NCBI GenBank assembly: GCA_937881575.1
Contig: CALGEI010000144.1
Coordinates: forward strand, 1 to 42,713
Direction: 5' to 3'
Length of the DNA: 42,713 nucleotides
Source of the DNA: an uncultured Flavobacteriales bacterium
GTDB taxonomy: Bacteria; Bacteroidota; Bacteroidia; Flavobacteriales_D; Sanyastnellaceae
Positions 31,865 through 40,552 of the stretch are shown in pieces. The notes below the pieces were generated by a model. That model made no database searches and was not told the origin of the DNA. It worked only from the letters and a program-made list of their open reading frames with translations. Numbering within the stretch: position 1 is the first letter of the stretch; the number at the start of each line of letters is the position of its first letter. The position numbers and the translations under genes are program-made.

Positions 31865-34423
31865 TTACTGGGTCGCTTTTTCTTGTAGCAAAGCGCGTTC
31901 AACGACTTCACTGATGTGCTTGACAAAGGTAAAAGTCAGTCCTTTGATGTAACGCTCGTCGATTTCATCAATGTCCTGCCGATTTCGCTCGCACAAGATG
32001 ATTTCCTTGATGCCTGCTCGTTTGGCGGCTAAAATCTTCTCCTTGATGCCTCCAACGGGCAACACTTGACCGCGCAATGTGATTTCACCCGTCATGGCGA
32101 GCGCTTTCCGCACCTTGCGGCCGGTAAAGGCGGATACCATCGCTGTGATCATGGTGATCCCTGCGCTGGGCCCATCTTTAGGGATCGCTCCCTGAGGAAC
32201 GTGCAAATGGACATTGCGTTCATTGAGTTCAGCCGCATTGAGTCCGATGGACTCAGCATGCGACTTGATCCACTCCAGCGCAATGATGGCGCTTTCTTTC
32301 ATGACATCTCCCAAGTTGCCCGTAAGGGTGAGCTTGCCTTTTCCAACGGTCAAAGATGTTTCAATGAACAAGATGTCGCCTCCGTTTGGCGTCCAGGCCA
32401 AACCTGTCACTACGCCGGCCACATCGTTTCCTTGGTATTGATCCTTGGCTCTTGAAGGACCCAAGATCTTCGGTAAGTCCTTGGACTTGACTTCCGCTTC
32501 GAAAACTTCATCCAATGCAATTTCCTTCGCCCGGTTGCGGATGATTTTGGCAATGCGTTTGTCCAATCCACGCACACCACTTTCATTGGTGTATTGCTCA
32601 ACAATGGACTCCAAGGTGGCCACGGGGATTTTGATTTGCTCTCTGGTCAAACCGGTTTCCGAGATGTGCTTGGGGGCGAGGTGGCGTTTGCCAATTTGGA
32701 CTTTTTCTTCCACTGTATACCCTGTGACCTCGATGATCTCCATTCGATCGCGCAAAGCGGGTTGGATGGAAGAGAGGTTGTTGCACGTGGCGATGAACAT
32801 CACTCTACTGAGATCATAATCCAGGTCGAGGTAGTTGTCGTGGAAGGTGCTGTTTTGTTCCGGGTCGAGTACTTCAAGCATTGCGCTCGAAGGGTCTCCA
32901 TGGTGGTCTCGTCCTAATTTGTCGATTTCATCCAAGACAAACAAGGGGTTGGATGTTCCGGCCTTTTTCAAATTCTGAAGGATGCGACCGGGCATCGCGC
33001 CGATGTACGTTTTGCGATGTCCTCTGATTTCAGCTTCATCCCTCAAACCACCTAAACTCATGCGGACATATTCCCGATTGAGGGCCTTGGCGACGCTTTT
33101 CCCAAGTGATGTTTTGCCGACTCCCGGAGGTCCATACAGACAGATGATGGGTGCCTTCAGATCTCCCTTGATCTTCAGTACAGCCAGGTGCTCAATGATG
33201 CGCTCCTTCACCTTGTCCAAGCCATAGTGGTCTTCGTCTAACGTGGATTGTGCATGGTGTAAATCAAAGTTGTCGACAGACGCTTTGTCCCAAGGTAGAT
33301 CTAGCATCAAGTCAACGTAGTTGGCTTGGACACTGTATTCCGCTGATTGGGAGTTCATGCGCTCCAACTTCTGAATTTCCTTGGCAAAAGCATCTTTGGC
33401 ATGATCTGGCCATTGCATGCTTTCCGCTCGCAACTTCCGTTCTGCGACCTCTTGGGCCTGCGGATTGTTGCCCAATTCTTCCTGAATCTGCTTCAGCTGC
33501 TGATTCAAAAAGTATTCCCGTTGCTGTTGGTCCAGTTCGCCTTTGACTTTGGTCTGAATATCTCGCTTTAAGGAGAGCATTTGCTTTTCCTTGTGCAGCA
33601 ATTCCAAAACTCGGCTCGCCCGCGCTTTGATTCCAGGAACTTCCAACAACGCTTGTTTCTCCTCGACAGGAGCGTTCATGTTGGAGCCAATGAAATTGAC
33701 CAAGAATGTCAGGCTCTCAATGCTCTTGATGGCAAAGCCTGCTTCTGAAGGGATGTTGGGGCTCAATTGGATGATCTCCAAGGCCAACTCCTTCAAGCTG
33801 TCCATCAGGGCCTTGTGTTCATCATCTTTCGGTGGAAGATTTTCGGCGTCGTATTCCAAAACGCTGGCCTTCATATAAGGCTCTTCCTGAACGATATGAG
33901 TCCACTTGAATCGCTTTTGGCCCTGGAGGATGACCGTGTTAGATCCGTCAGGCATGCGCAGCATTTTGATCACCTTCGCTACCGTTCCAACCTCATTGAG
34001 GTCCGTTCCTACTGGAATTTCAATGTCATCGTTTTTTTGACTCACCACTCCGATGCGTTGCTCGTTTTGGTGGGCCTTTTTGATGAGGCGAATGGATCGA
34101 TCGCGGCCAACCGTGATAGGAATGACAACCCCAGGAAATAGAACCGTGTTGCGCAGAGAGAGCAGAGGCAAGACCTCTGGTACTTCTTCTTTTTGCATGG
34201 CCTCCTCATCTTCCGATGAAATCAGCGGGATGAACTCGTGGTCCTGGGAGTCAGACAAAATCCAGGTTTCTTCTTCTTGCGCGTCTTCAAACATCTTCTC
34301 TTCGTTTCTGTGCTCCACTCCGTTCAAACCCCGTGCCACAGGCATTTCAGACATTGTGTCAGGCGAACTTGTCACGATTGGCTCGACCGTTGGTTCATTG
34401 TCGTTTGAAATTCTCGTCTCCAT
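31865..34423 (-). CDS. lon: ATP-dependent protease Lon (LonA type)
   Basis: 852 residues. An acidic N-terminal extension (about 1-80) precedes the Lon substrate-binding domain ([20 protein letters not shown]), a coiled-coil region, the AAA+ module with Walker [10 protein letters not shown] (431-439) and Walker B LFVLDEID (494-501), and the S16 protease domain with catalytic S753 in PKDGPSAG and K796 in GGIKEK. It degrades misfolded and regulatory proteins in the cytoplasm. The ATG at 34423 has an AGGAGG 8 bases upstream, unusual in this phylum; ATGs at 34354 and 34294 are alternatives. The chosen start overlaps the GlmU-like gene by 52 bases. Confidence 0.95.
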   Translation of the reverse strand: METRISNDNEPTVEPIVTSSPDTMSEMPVARGLNGVEHRNEEKMFEDAQEEETWILSDSQDHEFIPLISSEDEEAMQKEEVPEVLPLLSLRNTVLFPGVVIPITVGRDRSIRLIKKAHQNEQRIGVVSQKNDDIEIPVGTDLNEVGTVAKVIKMLRMPDGSNTVILQGQKRFKWTHIVQEEPYMKASVLEYDAENLPPKDDEHKALMDSLKELALEIIQLSPNIPSEAGFAIKSIESLTFLVNFIGSNMNAPVEEKQALLEVPGIKARASRVLELLHKEKQMLSLKRDIQTKVKGELDQQQREYFLNQQLKQIQEELGNNPQAQEVAERKLRAESMQWPDHAKDAFAKEIQKLERMNSQSAEYSVQANYVDLMLDLPWDKASVDNFDLHHAQSTLDEDHYGLDKVKERIIEHLAVLKIKGDLKAPIICLYGPPGVGKTSLGKSVAKALNREYVRMSLGGLRDEAEIRGHRKTYIGAMPGRILQNLKKAGTSNPLFVLDEIDKLGRDHHGDPSSAMLEVLDPEQNSTFHDNYLDLDYDLSRVMFIATCNNLSSIQPALRDRMEIIEVTGYTVEEKVQIGKRHLAPKHISETGLTREQIKIPVATLESIVEQYTNESGVRGLDKRIAKIIRNRAKEIALDEVFEAEVKSKDLPKILGPSRAKDQYQGNDVAGVVTGLAWTPNGGDILFIETSLTVGKGKLTLTGNLGDVMKESAIIALEWIKSHAESIGLNAAELNERNVHLHVPQGAIPKDGPSAGITMITAMVSAFTGRKVRKALAMTGEITLRGQVLPVGGIKEKILAAKRAGIKEIILCERNRQDIDEIDERYIKGLTFTFVKHISEVVERALLQEKATQ

Positions 34424-35547
34424 TGATCTTCCTCCTCATCGCTCAATTGATGCCGTCTTCTTTCCATGACCTTCGACGCGGTTTCGATGAATCGGTCAAA
34501 TCGATGTTCGGTCCAATGGCCATCGCCACCCCATGAAAATGGCGGGACATGTTGGGGTGGAAACGTACTGCCCACAATGACACTGCCCGGGCCGATTACC
34601 GTGCCGGTGTTGAACATGGTGTTGATGGCACATTTACTGTGGTCTCCCATGATGAGGCCGCAAAACTGAAGTTCCGTGTCTTGCATCGATGAGGTGACGG
34701 CGTCCCAAATTCGGACAGGGCTGTAGTTGTTTTTGAGGTTACTTGTGTTGGTGTCCGCTCCCAGATTACACCACTGTCCAATGACAGAATTCCCGACGAA
34801 TCCATCGTGCCCTTTGTTGCTGTATCCTAAAAAGACACTGTTTGACACCTCGCCACCAATTCGGCAATGCGGACCAACAGTCGTCGGACCGTAAACGCGA
34901 CTGCCCATTTTTATGATGCTCCCTTCATCCAATAAGAAGGGGCCGCGTATGTGGGAACCTTCTTGAACTTCAGCATCAGGCCCAATGAATATGGGGCCAT
35001 GTTCGGTGTTCAAAGTGCTGGCTAGTATGCGCGCTCCTGGCGCCACGAATACCAGATTGGCATCGCCAATCACAATGGAGTGATCGCCATGAACAGCCGG
35101 GTCCCAAGCACGCGCATTCCAATGGGTTCGAATCAGCTCCGCTTGGGATTCGATCGCCCACCCGCATTTCAAAAAGAAATCCGTCGGATGGTCAATCAAA
35201 AACGCTTCGGTGAGATTGATCGGAGCCTGCTGCTCTGGTTGCATTTCACGGGGGCGGAAAAGTTCCGTTTTACCAGAGTACAAGGACTGACCGGGTTGCA
35301 AGTTCAATAAAGCGATAGCAGCGTCTTCATTTGGAATCCAGCGGTCATTGATGGCGCCTTGACACCAGTATTGTTGAACATATGACAGGGGCAGGTGTTG
35401 TACTTGTTCCTGTGCTTTTTGCATGTAATAATTCCAGAGCTGCTCCAGTGTGAAAGCACCCCATCGCATCTTGCCATTTTGATGCGAGAAGCTGAAAGGA
35501 TAGAGTTGTTTCCAATGCTCGTCAGAGAAAAAGGTACATTGCGTCAT
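34372..35547 (-). CDS. GlmU-family protein with left-handed beta-helix (putative sugar nucleotidyltransferase)
   Basis: 391 residues from ATG 35547 (MTQCTFFSDEHWKQLYPFSF). The longer reading to 35631 lies in the divergent promoter region. The N-terminal part resembles the Bacteroidota GlmU-like family, in which a degenerate nucleotidyltransferase domain is joined to hexapeptide repeats. The repeats (about 160-370) include GPIFIGPDAEVQEGSHIRGP, VYGPTTVGPHCRIGGEVSNS, GNSVIGQWCNLGADTNTSNL and CAINTMFNTGTVIGPGSVIV. The end is FIETASKVMERRRHQ. It probably transfers an acetyl, or activates a sugar phosphate, in envelope sugar synthesis, but the classical GlmU uridylyltransferase signature is not seen, so the reaction is uncertain. 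Heads the long minus-strand block. Confidence 0.87.
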   Translation of the reverse strand: MTQCTFFSDEHWKQLYPFSFSHQNGKMRWGAFTLEQLWNYYMQKAQEQVQHLPLSYVQQYWCQGAINDRWIPNEDAAIALLNLQPGQSLYSGKTELFRPREMQPEQQAPINLTEAFLIDHPTDFFLKCGWAIESQAELIRTHWNARAWDPAVHGDHSIVIGDANLVFVAPGARILASTLNTEHGPIFIGPDAEVQEGSHIRGPFLLDEGSIIKMGSRVYGPTTVGPHCRIGGEVSNSVFLGYSNKGHDGFVGNSVIGQWCNLGADTNTSNLKNNYSPVRIWDAVTSSMQDTELQFCGLIMGDHSKCAINTMFNTGTVIGPGSVIVGSTFPPQHVPPFSWGGDGHWTEHRFDRFIETASKVMERRRHQLSDEEEDQWRREFQTTMNQRSSQS

Positions 35548-35551
35548 GGCA

Positions 35552-35559
35552 TAAAAGTA
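35552..35559 (-). promoter_or_regulatory. -7 element four bases from the GlmU-like start
   Basis: TACTTTTA on the minus strand matches five of six fixed bases of TAnnTTTG and is followed by TGCC-ATG. It is the likely promoter of the whole minus-strand block down to the lipase-like gene. Confidence 0.5.
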
Positions 35560-35609
35560 TGAAGCAATGGAGTGTTGATTTAAAATGAAGAACCCACAAT
35601 TGTGATCGC

Positions 35610-36506
35610 ATGAAAAACAGAGGAGCTGCACAACAATTTTCCATCAAAGATTTGGAGCACTTCGCGGGTGTGAAGGCGCATACCATTCGGATGTGGGAGC
35701 AGCGCTACGAACTCTTAGATCCACAGCGAACTTCGACCAATATTCGGCATTACACAGGCGAAGATTTGAAGAAGCTGCTGAACGTTCGGTTCCTTTTAGA
35801 TCAAGGTTTGAAGATTTCGAAAATCGCCAAATTGAATCCTGAGGAGTTGATTGGGCAAGTGGATGATTTGCAAACTCGCCAAGGACTGAAGTCAACCATT
35901 TATCATTCGCTCAAAATGAGCATGATTCACTATGACGAGGCGTTGTACCGATCTGTCGTAGAGGCATATACGCTCGAGCATGGCTTGGATCGAACCTTCC
36001 TAGATGTCTTTTTACCTTTCCTATCGGAAATTGGAGTGCTTTGGTTGACCAATGCAATTTGTCCGGCGCAAGAGCACTTCATCAGCAACTTGATGCGTCA
36101 AACTTTGAATGCCGGAGTGCAATCGTTGCCAGCTGCTTCAGGTGAGGATGCTGACGTAGTGGTTTTGTATTTGCCTGAAAGAGAAATTCACGATATCTCA
36201 TTGCTTTTTCTTCATTACTTGTGCTCGAAGCGCGGACTTCGCTCGATCTTTCTAGGGGCGAGTGTGCCATTTGAGGATCTAATCAACGTAGCGGCTCAAT
36301 TTCCAGAGGCGCGTTTTGTGTCTTATTGTACCACACACCCGTCGCCTTCGAATGCGCAGGATTACGTTCAAAAAGTGCAGCGCCAGTTTGCCGGATCTGC
36401 GAATTCATTTTGTCTCGGTGGGAAAATGTTCGAAGGGATCGAATCGACACCAGTTGTGCAATTGGCTTCAGATGGGGGGGGGTTGGTGAGTTTGATAGTT
36501 TCTTAA
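35610..36506 (+). CDS. MerR-family regulator with cobalamin-binding domain (CarH/LitR-like)
   Basis: 298 residues. N-terminal MerR helix-turn-helix (QFSIKDLEHFAGVKAHTIRM, WEQRYELLDPQRTSTNIRHY), a helical B12-cap domain (about 90-175) and a B12-binding Rossmann domain (about 180-298; SLLFLHYLCSKRGLRSIFLG). The light-sensing signature W-x9-E-H is intact (W145, E155, H156) and the predicted B12-ligand His is present in EREIHDIS (His194). In CarH the residue after the Trp is His132, which forms the photoproduct; here it is Leu146. Homologues in Bacteroidota sit near carotenoid genes and bind adenosylcobalamin in the dark. Here the neighbour is an ECF sigma factor, 122 bases downstream, not a carotenoid operon. 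Divergent from the GlmU-like gene. Confidence 0.88.
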   Translation: MKNRGAAQQFSIKDLEHFAGVKAHTIRMWEQRYELLDPQRTSTNIRHYTGEDLKKLLNVRFLLDQGLKISKIAKLNPEELIGQVDDLQTRQGLKSTIYHSLKMSMIHYDEALYRSVVEAYTLEHGLDRTFLDVFLPFLSEIGVLWLTNAICPAQEHFISNLMRQTLNAGVQSLPAASGEDADVVVLYLPEREIHDISLLFLHYLCSKRGLRSIFLGASVPFEDLINVAAQFPEARFVSYCTTHPSPSNAQDYVQKVQRQFAGSANSFCLGGKMFEGIESTPVVQLASDGGGLVSLIVS

Positions 36507-36535
36507 GAGACTGGTTTTCAGCTATTAGGGCTTAA

Positions 36536-36567
36536 TTGTTTAACCTTTAACAAAAAAAGTTCAACAA
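36536..36567. promoter_or_regulatory. Imperfect dyad between the MerR-type and sigma factor genes
   Basis: TTGTTTAAC-N14-GTTCAACAA, eight of nine bases symmetric; TTGTT also pairs with a nearer AACAA (36549-36553). It lies upstream of the sigma factor promoter region (a -7-like AATATTTG ends at 36603). A candidate operator for the MerR-type regulator; only the symmetry is seen. Confidence 0.3.
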
Positions 36568-36628
36568 TATCGTAGGTTCTGCGTGAGTTTTGTTTAATAT
36601 TTGCCTCGCAACGTCAAACAAAAACACC

Positions 36629-37135
36629 ATGAGCTCAATTGAATTCAATTCCCTCTTAATCGTAAATCGCGATTTCTTGAAAGGTTTCGCCCTTGGTTTC
36701 ACACGTGACATGCAAGATGCCGAAGACCTGATTCAGGATACCATGGTGAAAGCCTTGCGATACAAGAATAATTTCAAAGAGGGTACCAACATCAAAGGTT
36801 GGTTGTACACCATCATGCGAAATATCTTCATCAATAACTACAAGCGGAAGAAATTTCAAAATACCATTGTAGATAGCACCGAGAATCAATTCTTCATCAA
36901 TTCCAGTGTGGAGATGCAGGCGGATACGGTGACAACCGTGATCAATGAACAGGATATCCGGGATTCAATCGATGGGTTGAAAGATGAGTTTCGCATACCA
37001 TTCACCATGTTTGTTGAAGGATACCATTACGATGAAATAGCCGAAGAATTGGCCATTCCGATGGGCACCGTCAAAAGCCGAATTTTTCATGCACGAAAAA
37101 AATTAGGGGCACAACTTTCCGAATTTCGGAATTGA
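36629..37135 (+). CDS. ECF-type RNA polymerase sigma factor (sigma-70 family, RpoE-like)
   Basis: 168 residues from ATG 36629 (MSSIEFNSLLIVNRDFLKGF). Region 2 has DMQDAEDLIQDTMVKALRYK and GWLYTIMRNIFINNYKRKKF; region 4 has HYDEIAEELAIPMGTVKSRI and FHARKKLGAQL. This is the short Bacteroidota sigma factor often next to CarH-like MerR genes. An earlier TTG at 36590 would add residues inside a -7-like element and is rejected. No anti-sigma factor gene is adjacent; the next gene is the choice-of-anchor L adhesin. It may direct expression of surface or pigment genes, but no target is shown here. Confidence 0.94.
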   Translation: MSSIEFNSLLIVNRDFLKGFALGFTRDMQDAEDLIQDTMVKALRYKNNFKEGTNIKGWLYTIMRNIFINNYKRKKFQNTIVDSTENQFFINSSVEMQADTVTTVINEQDIRDSIDGLKDEFRIPFTMFVEGYHYDEIAEELAIPMGTVKSRIFHARKKLGAQLSEFRN

Positions 37136-37222
37136 ATGAGCAACAAGGTGTTGAATGCAACCCTTTAGCGTGACAGAAAGTTGTAGAAATGTGTTATCAT
37201 CGCACACTGCAGGTCTTCTTTA

Positions 37223-40200
37223 ATGCTCAGTTCCATGACTCCATCCATAGGTCGCTTTTTTATTCTATTTTCCATTGCGGTTTTTAGCTCTGTCGAGTCC
37301 CGATCCCAACTAGAGGTGGAGACGGACTTGACATTGGAGCAGTATGTGAACGATATTTTGCTCGGAAATGGGATTCAAGCATTCAACATCACTTACCAAG
37401 GTGGTACCAATCAGTTGGGTTACCTAACCAATGGAGAGGATTCCTTCTCGATCAATTCGGGACTTATACTCAGCTGTGACGTTTCGGAAAACTTAGAATG
37501 TCCAGAGGGTTTTCCAGTCTGCGACGGTTGCCTCGGGACTGGATTCAACGATCCTGATTTGCTCGAAATTGCCAACTCCGTCCCGGGAATGATTGGAGAA
37601 AATTTCAGTGTCTCGTCAGTGAATGACGGATGTGTATTGGAGTTTGACTTCATCGCCGCCGGCGACACCGTAAGTTTTGACTACGTGTTTGGCTCCGATG
37701 AATACGAAACGTGGATCAATACTCAGTATAACGATGTGTTTGCGTTTTTCTTGAGTGGTCCGGGCATTGTCGGCCCGTATGATAGCCCTGCGGGTTTTCC
37801 AGACGGTTCAGTGAATATCGCGGGGGTTCCGGATACGGACCCCATTTTGCCGGTTACCATTTCTTCGGTTAATTCAGGAACGAACTCAGAATACTATATT
37901 GACAATCAAGGAGGTGAGGATGTGTGTATCAATGGGTACACTGTGCCCTTCACGGCCATGCACGTCGTTGAATGCGGTGAGACGTATCACATCAAATTAG
38001 CGATTGCAGATGGAAGCGATACGGCTTTGGAATCCGTTGTTGTGATTGAAGAGGGGTCTTTTCAGTCCAACGCTGTTGTTCAAATTGATTTATCCATTGA
38101 TGTGGGCGGTCCGGATGCCAATATCATTTATGAGGATTGTGGCCAAGCGATTTTGACTTTTGAACGTCCTGTTGAAACGATCTTGGAAGTGCAAGAGATG
38201 GTTTACATCAACTACGGTAACAGCGAGGCGACCAATGGAGTTGATTACGGCCAGCCTCAATTGGATGGTTCGCTCTTGCCATTGCCGGATTCTGTTGTTT
38301 TTGAACCTTTCGTGAGCATTGTCTCCTTCATCTTGACAGCTGACATTGACATGATCGATGAAGGTCCAGAGCTGGTGGAAATGCAGATCGAAAATGTTGC
38401 GGCATGCAACGGGGGGGGCTTGACTACGTATTTTTCCTTTTATGTGGCGGAGAATCCACCGCCTTTTCTTGTGGAGGGGTATGAAACTGAAATGTGCATT
38501 GGGGATTTCTTAGAGATTGCTCCGATTGTAGAAGGGGGGTATGGGAATTACACGTACGAATGGCTTTGCAGTGGAGAAACGTATTCGCCATTGACCATCT
38601 CTCCAACGGAAGATTACAGTTGTGAAATCATTGTTGGTGATACATGTGGAATGCCCTCTCAAAGCGTCGTGATTGACGTGACGGTGTTGGATTTTCCTCC
38701 CTTGATTGCATCAATTGATCAGGACTTAATTACGTTGGAGTGCAATGACACCCAAGATGTAACGAGTTCCGTTGAAGGAGGTGACTCTTTTTACACGTAT
38801 GATTGGGAAGATGAAGAAGGCAACAACTTGTTTCCTTCGTGGTGGGACCCGAGTATTTTGAGTTTGAGCACGTGGACAGGTGCAGAAGAAGTCTTTCTGA
38901 CGGTGTCGGATGGATGTGGATTCGAATCAACGGACAGTGTGGAGGTGGAGTACAACATTCCTGAGATAGTGGTGGATGTCCCGTCGACTTTGGATGTCTT
39001 GTGCAACGATCCGTTCTCAATAACTGCCTCAGCAACAGGAAGCGGTCCGTTCAACTACAATTGGTTGAATGGCAATACGTGGTTGAACTGGGGGCAGACG
39101 TTGAATTGGACGACCAGCAATGATCTGAATCTCACGTTGGAAGTGTCCGATGGCTGCGGACAAATTGAAGATGTTGAAATCGCGATCGTTGTAGAGGCAC
39201 CAGATGTGGAATTCACGTTGCCTCAAGGCCTCATTGGTCCGTGTACGGAAGTGTTTGATATCGATTCTGATGTGACCAGCGGCTCAGGAGGCTATGCCTA
39301 CAATTGGAGTCAAGACGGAGCTTCTCTATCGGACAATGGTAGCACCCTAGATGTTCAGTCATTTGCAACCACGACCATTTCCTTGACGGTCAATGACGGG
39401 TGTGGACAAAGTGCCACAGAAAGCACGGTCATTGTGATTGACAACCCGCCACTGGTCATAGAGTTGGGCGTTGACCTTTATGCCAGCTGCGTTGACAACA
39501 CCAACATCCCTGTGGACATCATCAGTGGAGCAGGTGGCTACGATTACGCTTGGTTTGTGAGTGGTGAACCCTATGATTTGGGATCAAATATCATCCTGCA
39601 ATCCTTCGGCACGGTGCCGGTATTCGTGCAAGTGGAGGATGGTTGTGGCGGATCGGCTTCAGATTCACTGGTCTATCACATCCCAGACATTCCGCTTGAC
39701 ATTCAAGTCACGCCTTCCACCATTATTTGTGCAGGCGATGGGATTTCCTTGGAAGCTGCGGCGATGGGAGGAGAGGATGGCTTTGTGTACTATTGGCCAA
39801 CTTTGGATTCGTATGGTGCAACACAATACATTACGCCGGCACAATCGGCTACTTACCCGGTGGTCGCCACGGACATTTGTGGAGAAGACATAGATACGTA
39901 TTCAACGATTGAAGTGCAATACTTGTTCAGTGATTTCGTGGTAAGCGCATTGGAAAACAATGAGAATGCGTACCAATTTCGAGCAACGCCTAGCCCTGCT
40001 GAGCCGTATGAAGGTGCCTATGCTTACGATTGGGATTTCGGCGATGGTGTACACTCCGATGAAGCCATTGCAGAACACACGTTTGACGGATTAAGTGACT
40101 ATACGGTGTCTTTGGAAATCACAAGCTTCGCGGGTTGTGTGAATTCTTCATACACGGTTGTTCGCGGTCCTGTCCTGCTGTATGTCCCGACAGCGTTCAC

Positions 40201-40450
40201 TCCGAATAACGATGGTATCAATGATGCTTTCCAGGTTGTTGGAAGCCAAATCATGAACTATGAAATATGGATCATGAACCGCTGGGGAGAAATGGTCTTT
40301 CACAGTGAGTCATTGGAGGATGTGTGGTTGGGTGATGTTCAAGGCGGTTCGCATTATTCGGAAAATGGGATCTACAATTGGGTCATTCGATTGAAGGGTT
40401 TCAACACGGATGCAGAGGAGTTTTCAGGGACCTTGCAGTTGATGCGATGA
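37223..40450 (+). CDS. Large secreted adhesin with choice-of-anchor L and T9SS type B domains
   Basis: 1075 residues. Signal peptide at about 1-30. A choice-of-anchor L domain (about 33-281) has QAFNITYQGGTNQLGYLTNG, SINSGLILSCDVSENL, VSFDYVFGSDEYETWIN, and YHIKLAIADGSDTALESVVV. A string of about five Ig-like repeats (about 420-890) shares the tag xVxDGCG (LTVSDGCG, LEVSDGCG, LTVNDGCG, VQVEDGCG), suggesting recent duplication. A PKD domain follows (about 909-976; YDWDFGDGVHSDE), and a T9SS type B sorting domain ends it (about 986-1075; VPTAFTPNNDGINDAFQVVG). It is exported by the T9SS; adhesion is inferred. It lies 87 bases after the sigma factor gene. Confidence 0.92.
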   Translation: MLSSMTPSIGRFFILFSIAVFSSVESRSQLEVETDLTLEQYVNDILLGNGIQAFNITYQGGTNQLGYLTNGEDSFSINSGLILSCDVSENLECPEGFPVCDGCLGTGFNDPDLLEIANSVPGMIGENFSVSSVNDGCVLEFDFIAAGDTVSFDYVFGSDEYETWINTQYNDVFAFFLSGPGIVGPYDSPAGFPDGSVNIAGVPDTDPILPVTISSVNSGTNSEYYIDNQGGEDVCINGYTVPFTAMHVVECGETYHIKLAIADGSDTALESVVVIEEGSFQSNAVVQIDLSIDVGGPDANIIYEDCGQAILTFERPVETILEVQEMVYINYGNSEATNGVDYGQPQLDGSLLPLPDSVVFEPFVSIVSFILTADIDMIDEGPELVEMQIENVAACNGGGLTTYFSFYVAENPPPFLVEGYETEMCIGDFLEIAPIVEGGYGNYTYEWLCSGETYSPLTISPTEDYSCEIIVGDTCGMPSQSVVIDVTVLDFPPLIASIDQDLITLECNDTQDVTSSVEGGDSFYTYDWEDEEGNNLFPSWWDPSILSLSTWTGAEEVFLTVSDGCGFESTDSVEVEYNIPEIVVDVPSTLDVLCNDPFSITASATGSGPFNYNWLNGNTWLNWGQTLNWTTSNDLNLTLEVSDGCGQIEDVEIAIVVEAPDVEFTLPQGLIGPCTEVFDIDSDVTSGSGGYAYNWSQDGASLSDNGSTLDVQSFATTTISLTVNDGCGQSATESTVIVIDNPPLVIELGVDLYASCVDNTNIPVDIISGAGGYDYAWFVSGEPYDLGSNIILQSFGTVPVFVQVEDGCGGSASDSLVYHIPDIPLDIQVTPSTIICAGDGISLEAAAMGGEDGFVYYWPTLDSYGATQYITPAQSATYPVVATDICGEDIDTYSTIEVQYLFSDFVVSALENNENAYQFRATPSPAEPYEGAYAYDWDFGDGVHSDEAIAEHTFDGLSDYTVSLEITSFAGCVNSSYTVVRGPVLLYVPTAFTPNNDGINDAFQVVGSQIMNYEIWIMNRWGEMVFHSESLEDVWLGDVQGGSHYSENGIYNWVIRLKGFNTDAEEFSGTLQLMR

Positions 40451-40552
40451 GCAAAGGATAGAAGGGTATTATCTCGGCGATTGTTGAGCCCAGGTGTTTT
40501 TTAGGGATGCATGCCTCTCGGTTTGATGGATTCTTAAGTGTATTTTGCACAC

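Noticed and set aside
13805-40545. A 13-base string CTTAAGTGTATTT shared between the promoter regions of the OmpA-family gene (13805-13817) and the MFS gene (40533-40545)
   Set aside because: In a window of this size about a dozen 13-base matches are expected by chance, and the two copies sit at different distances from the start codons.
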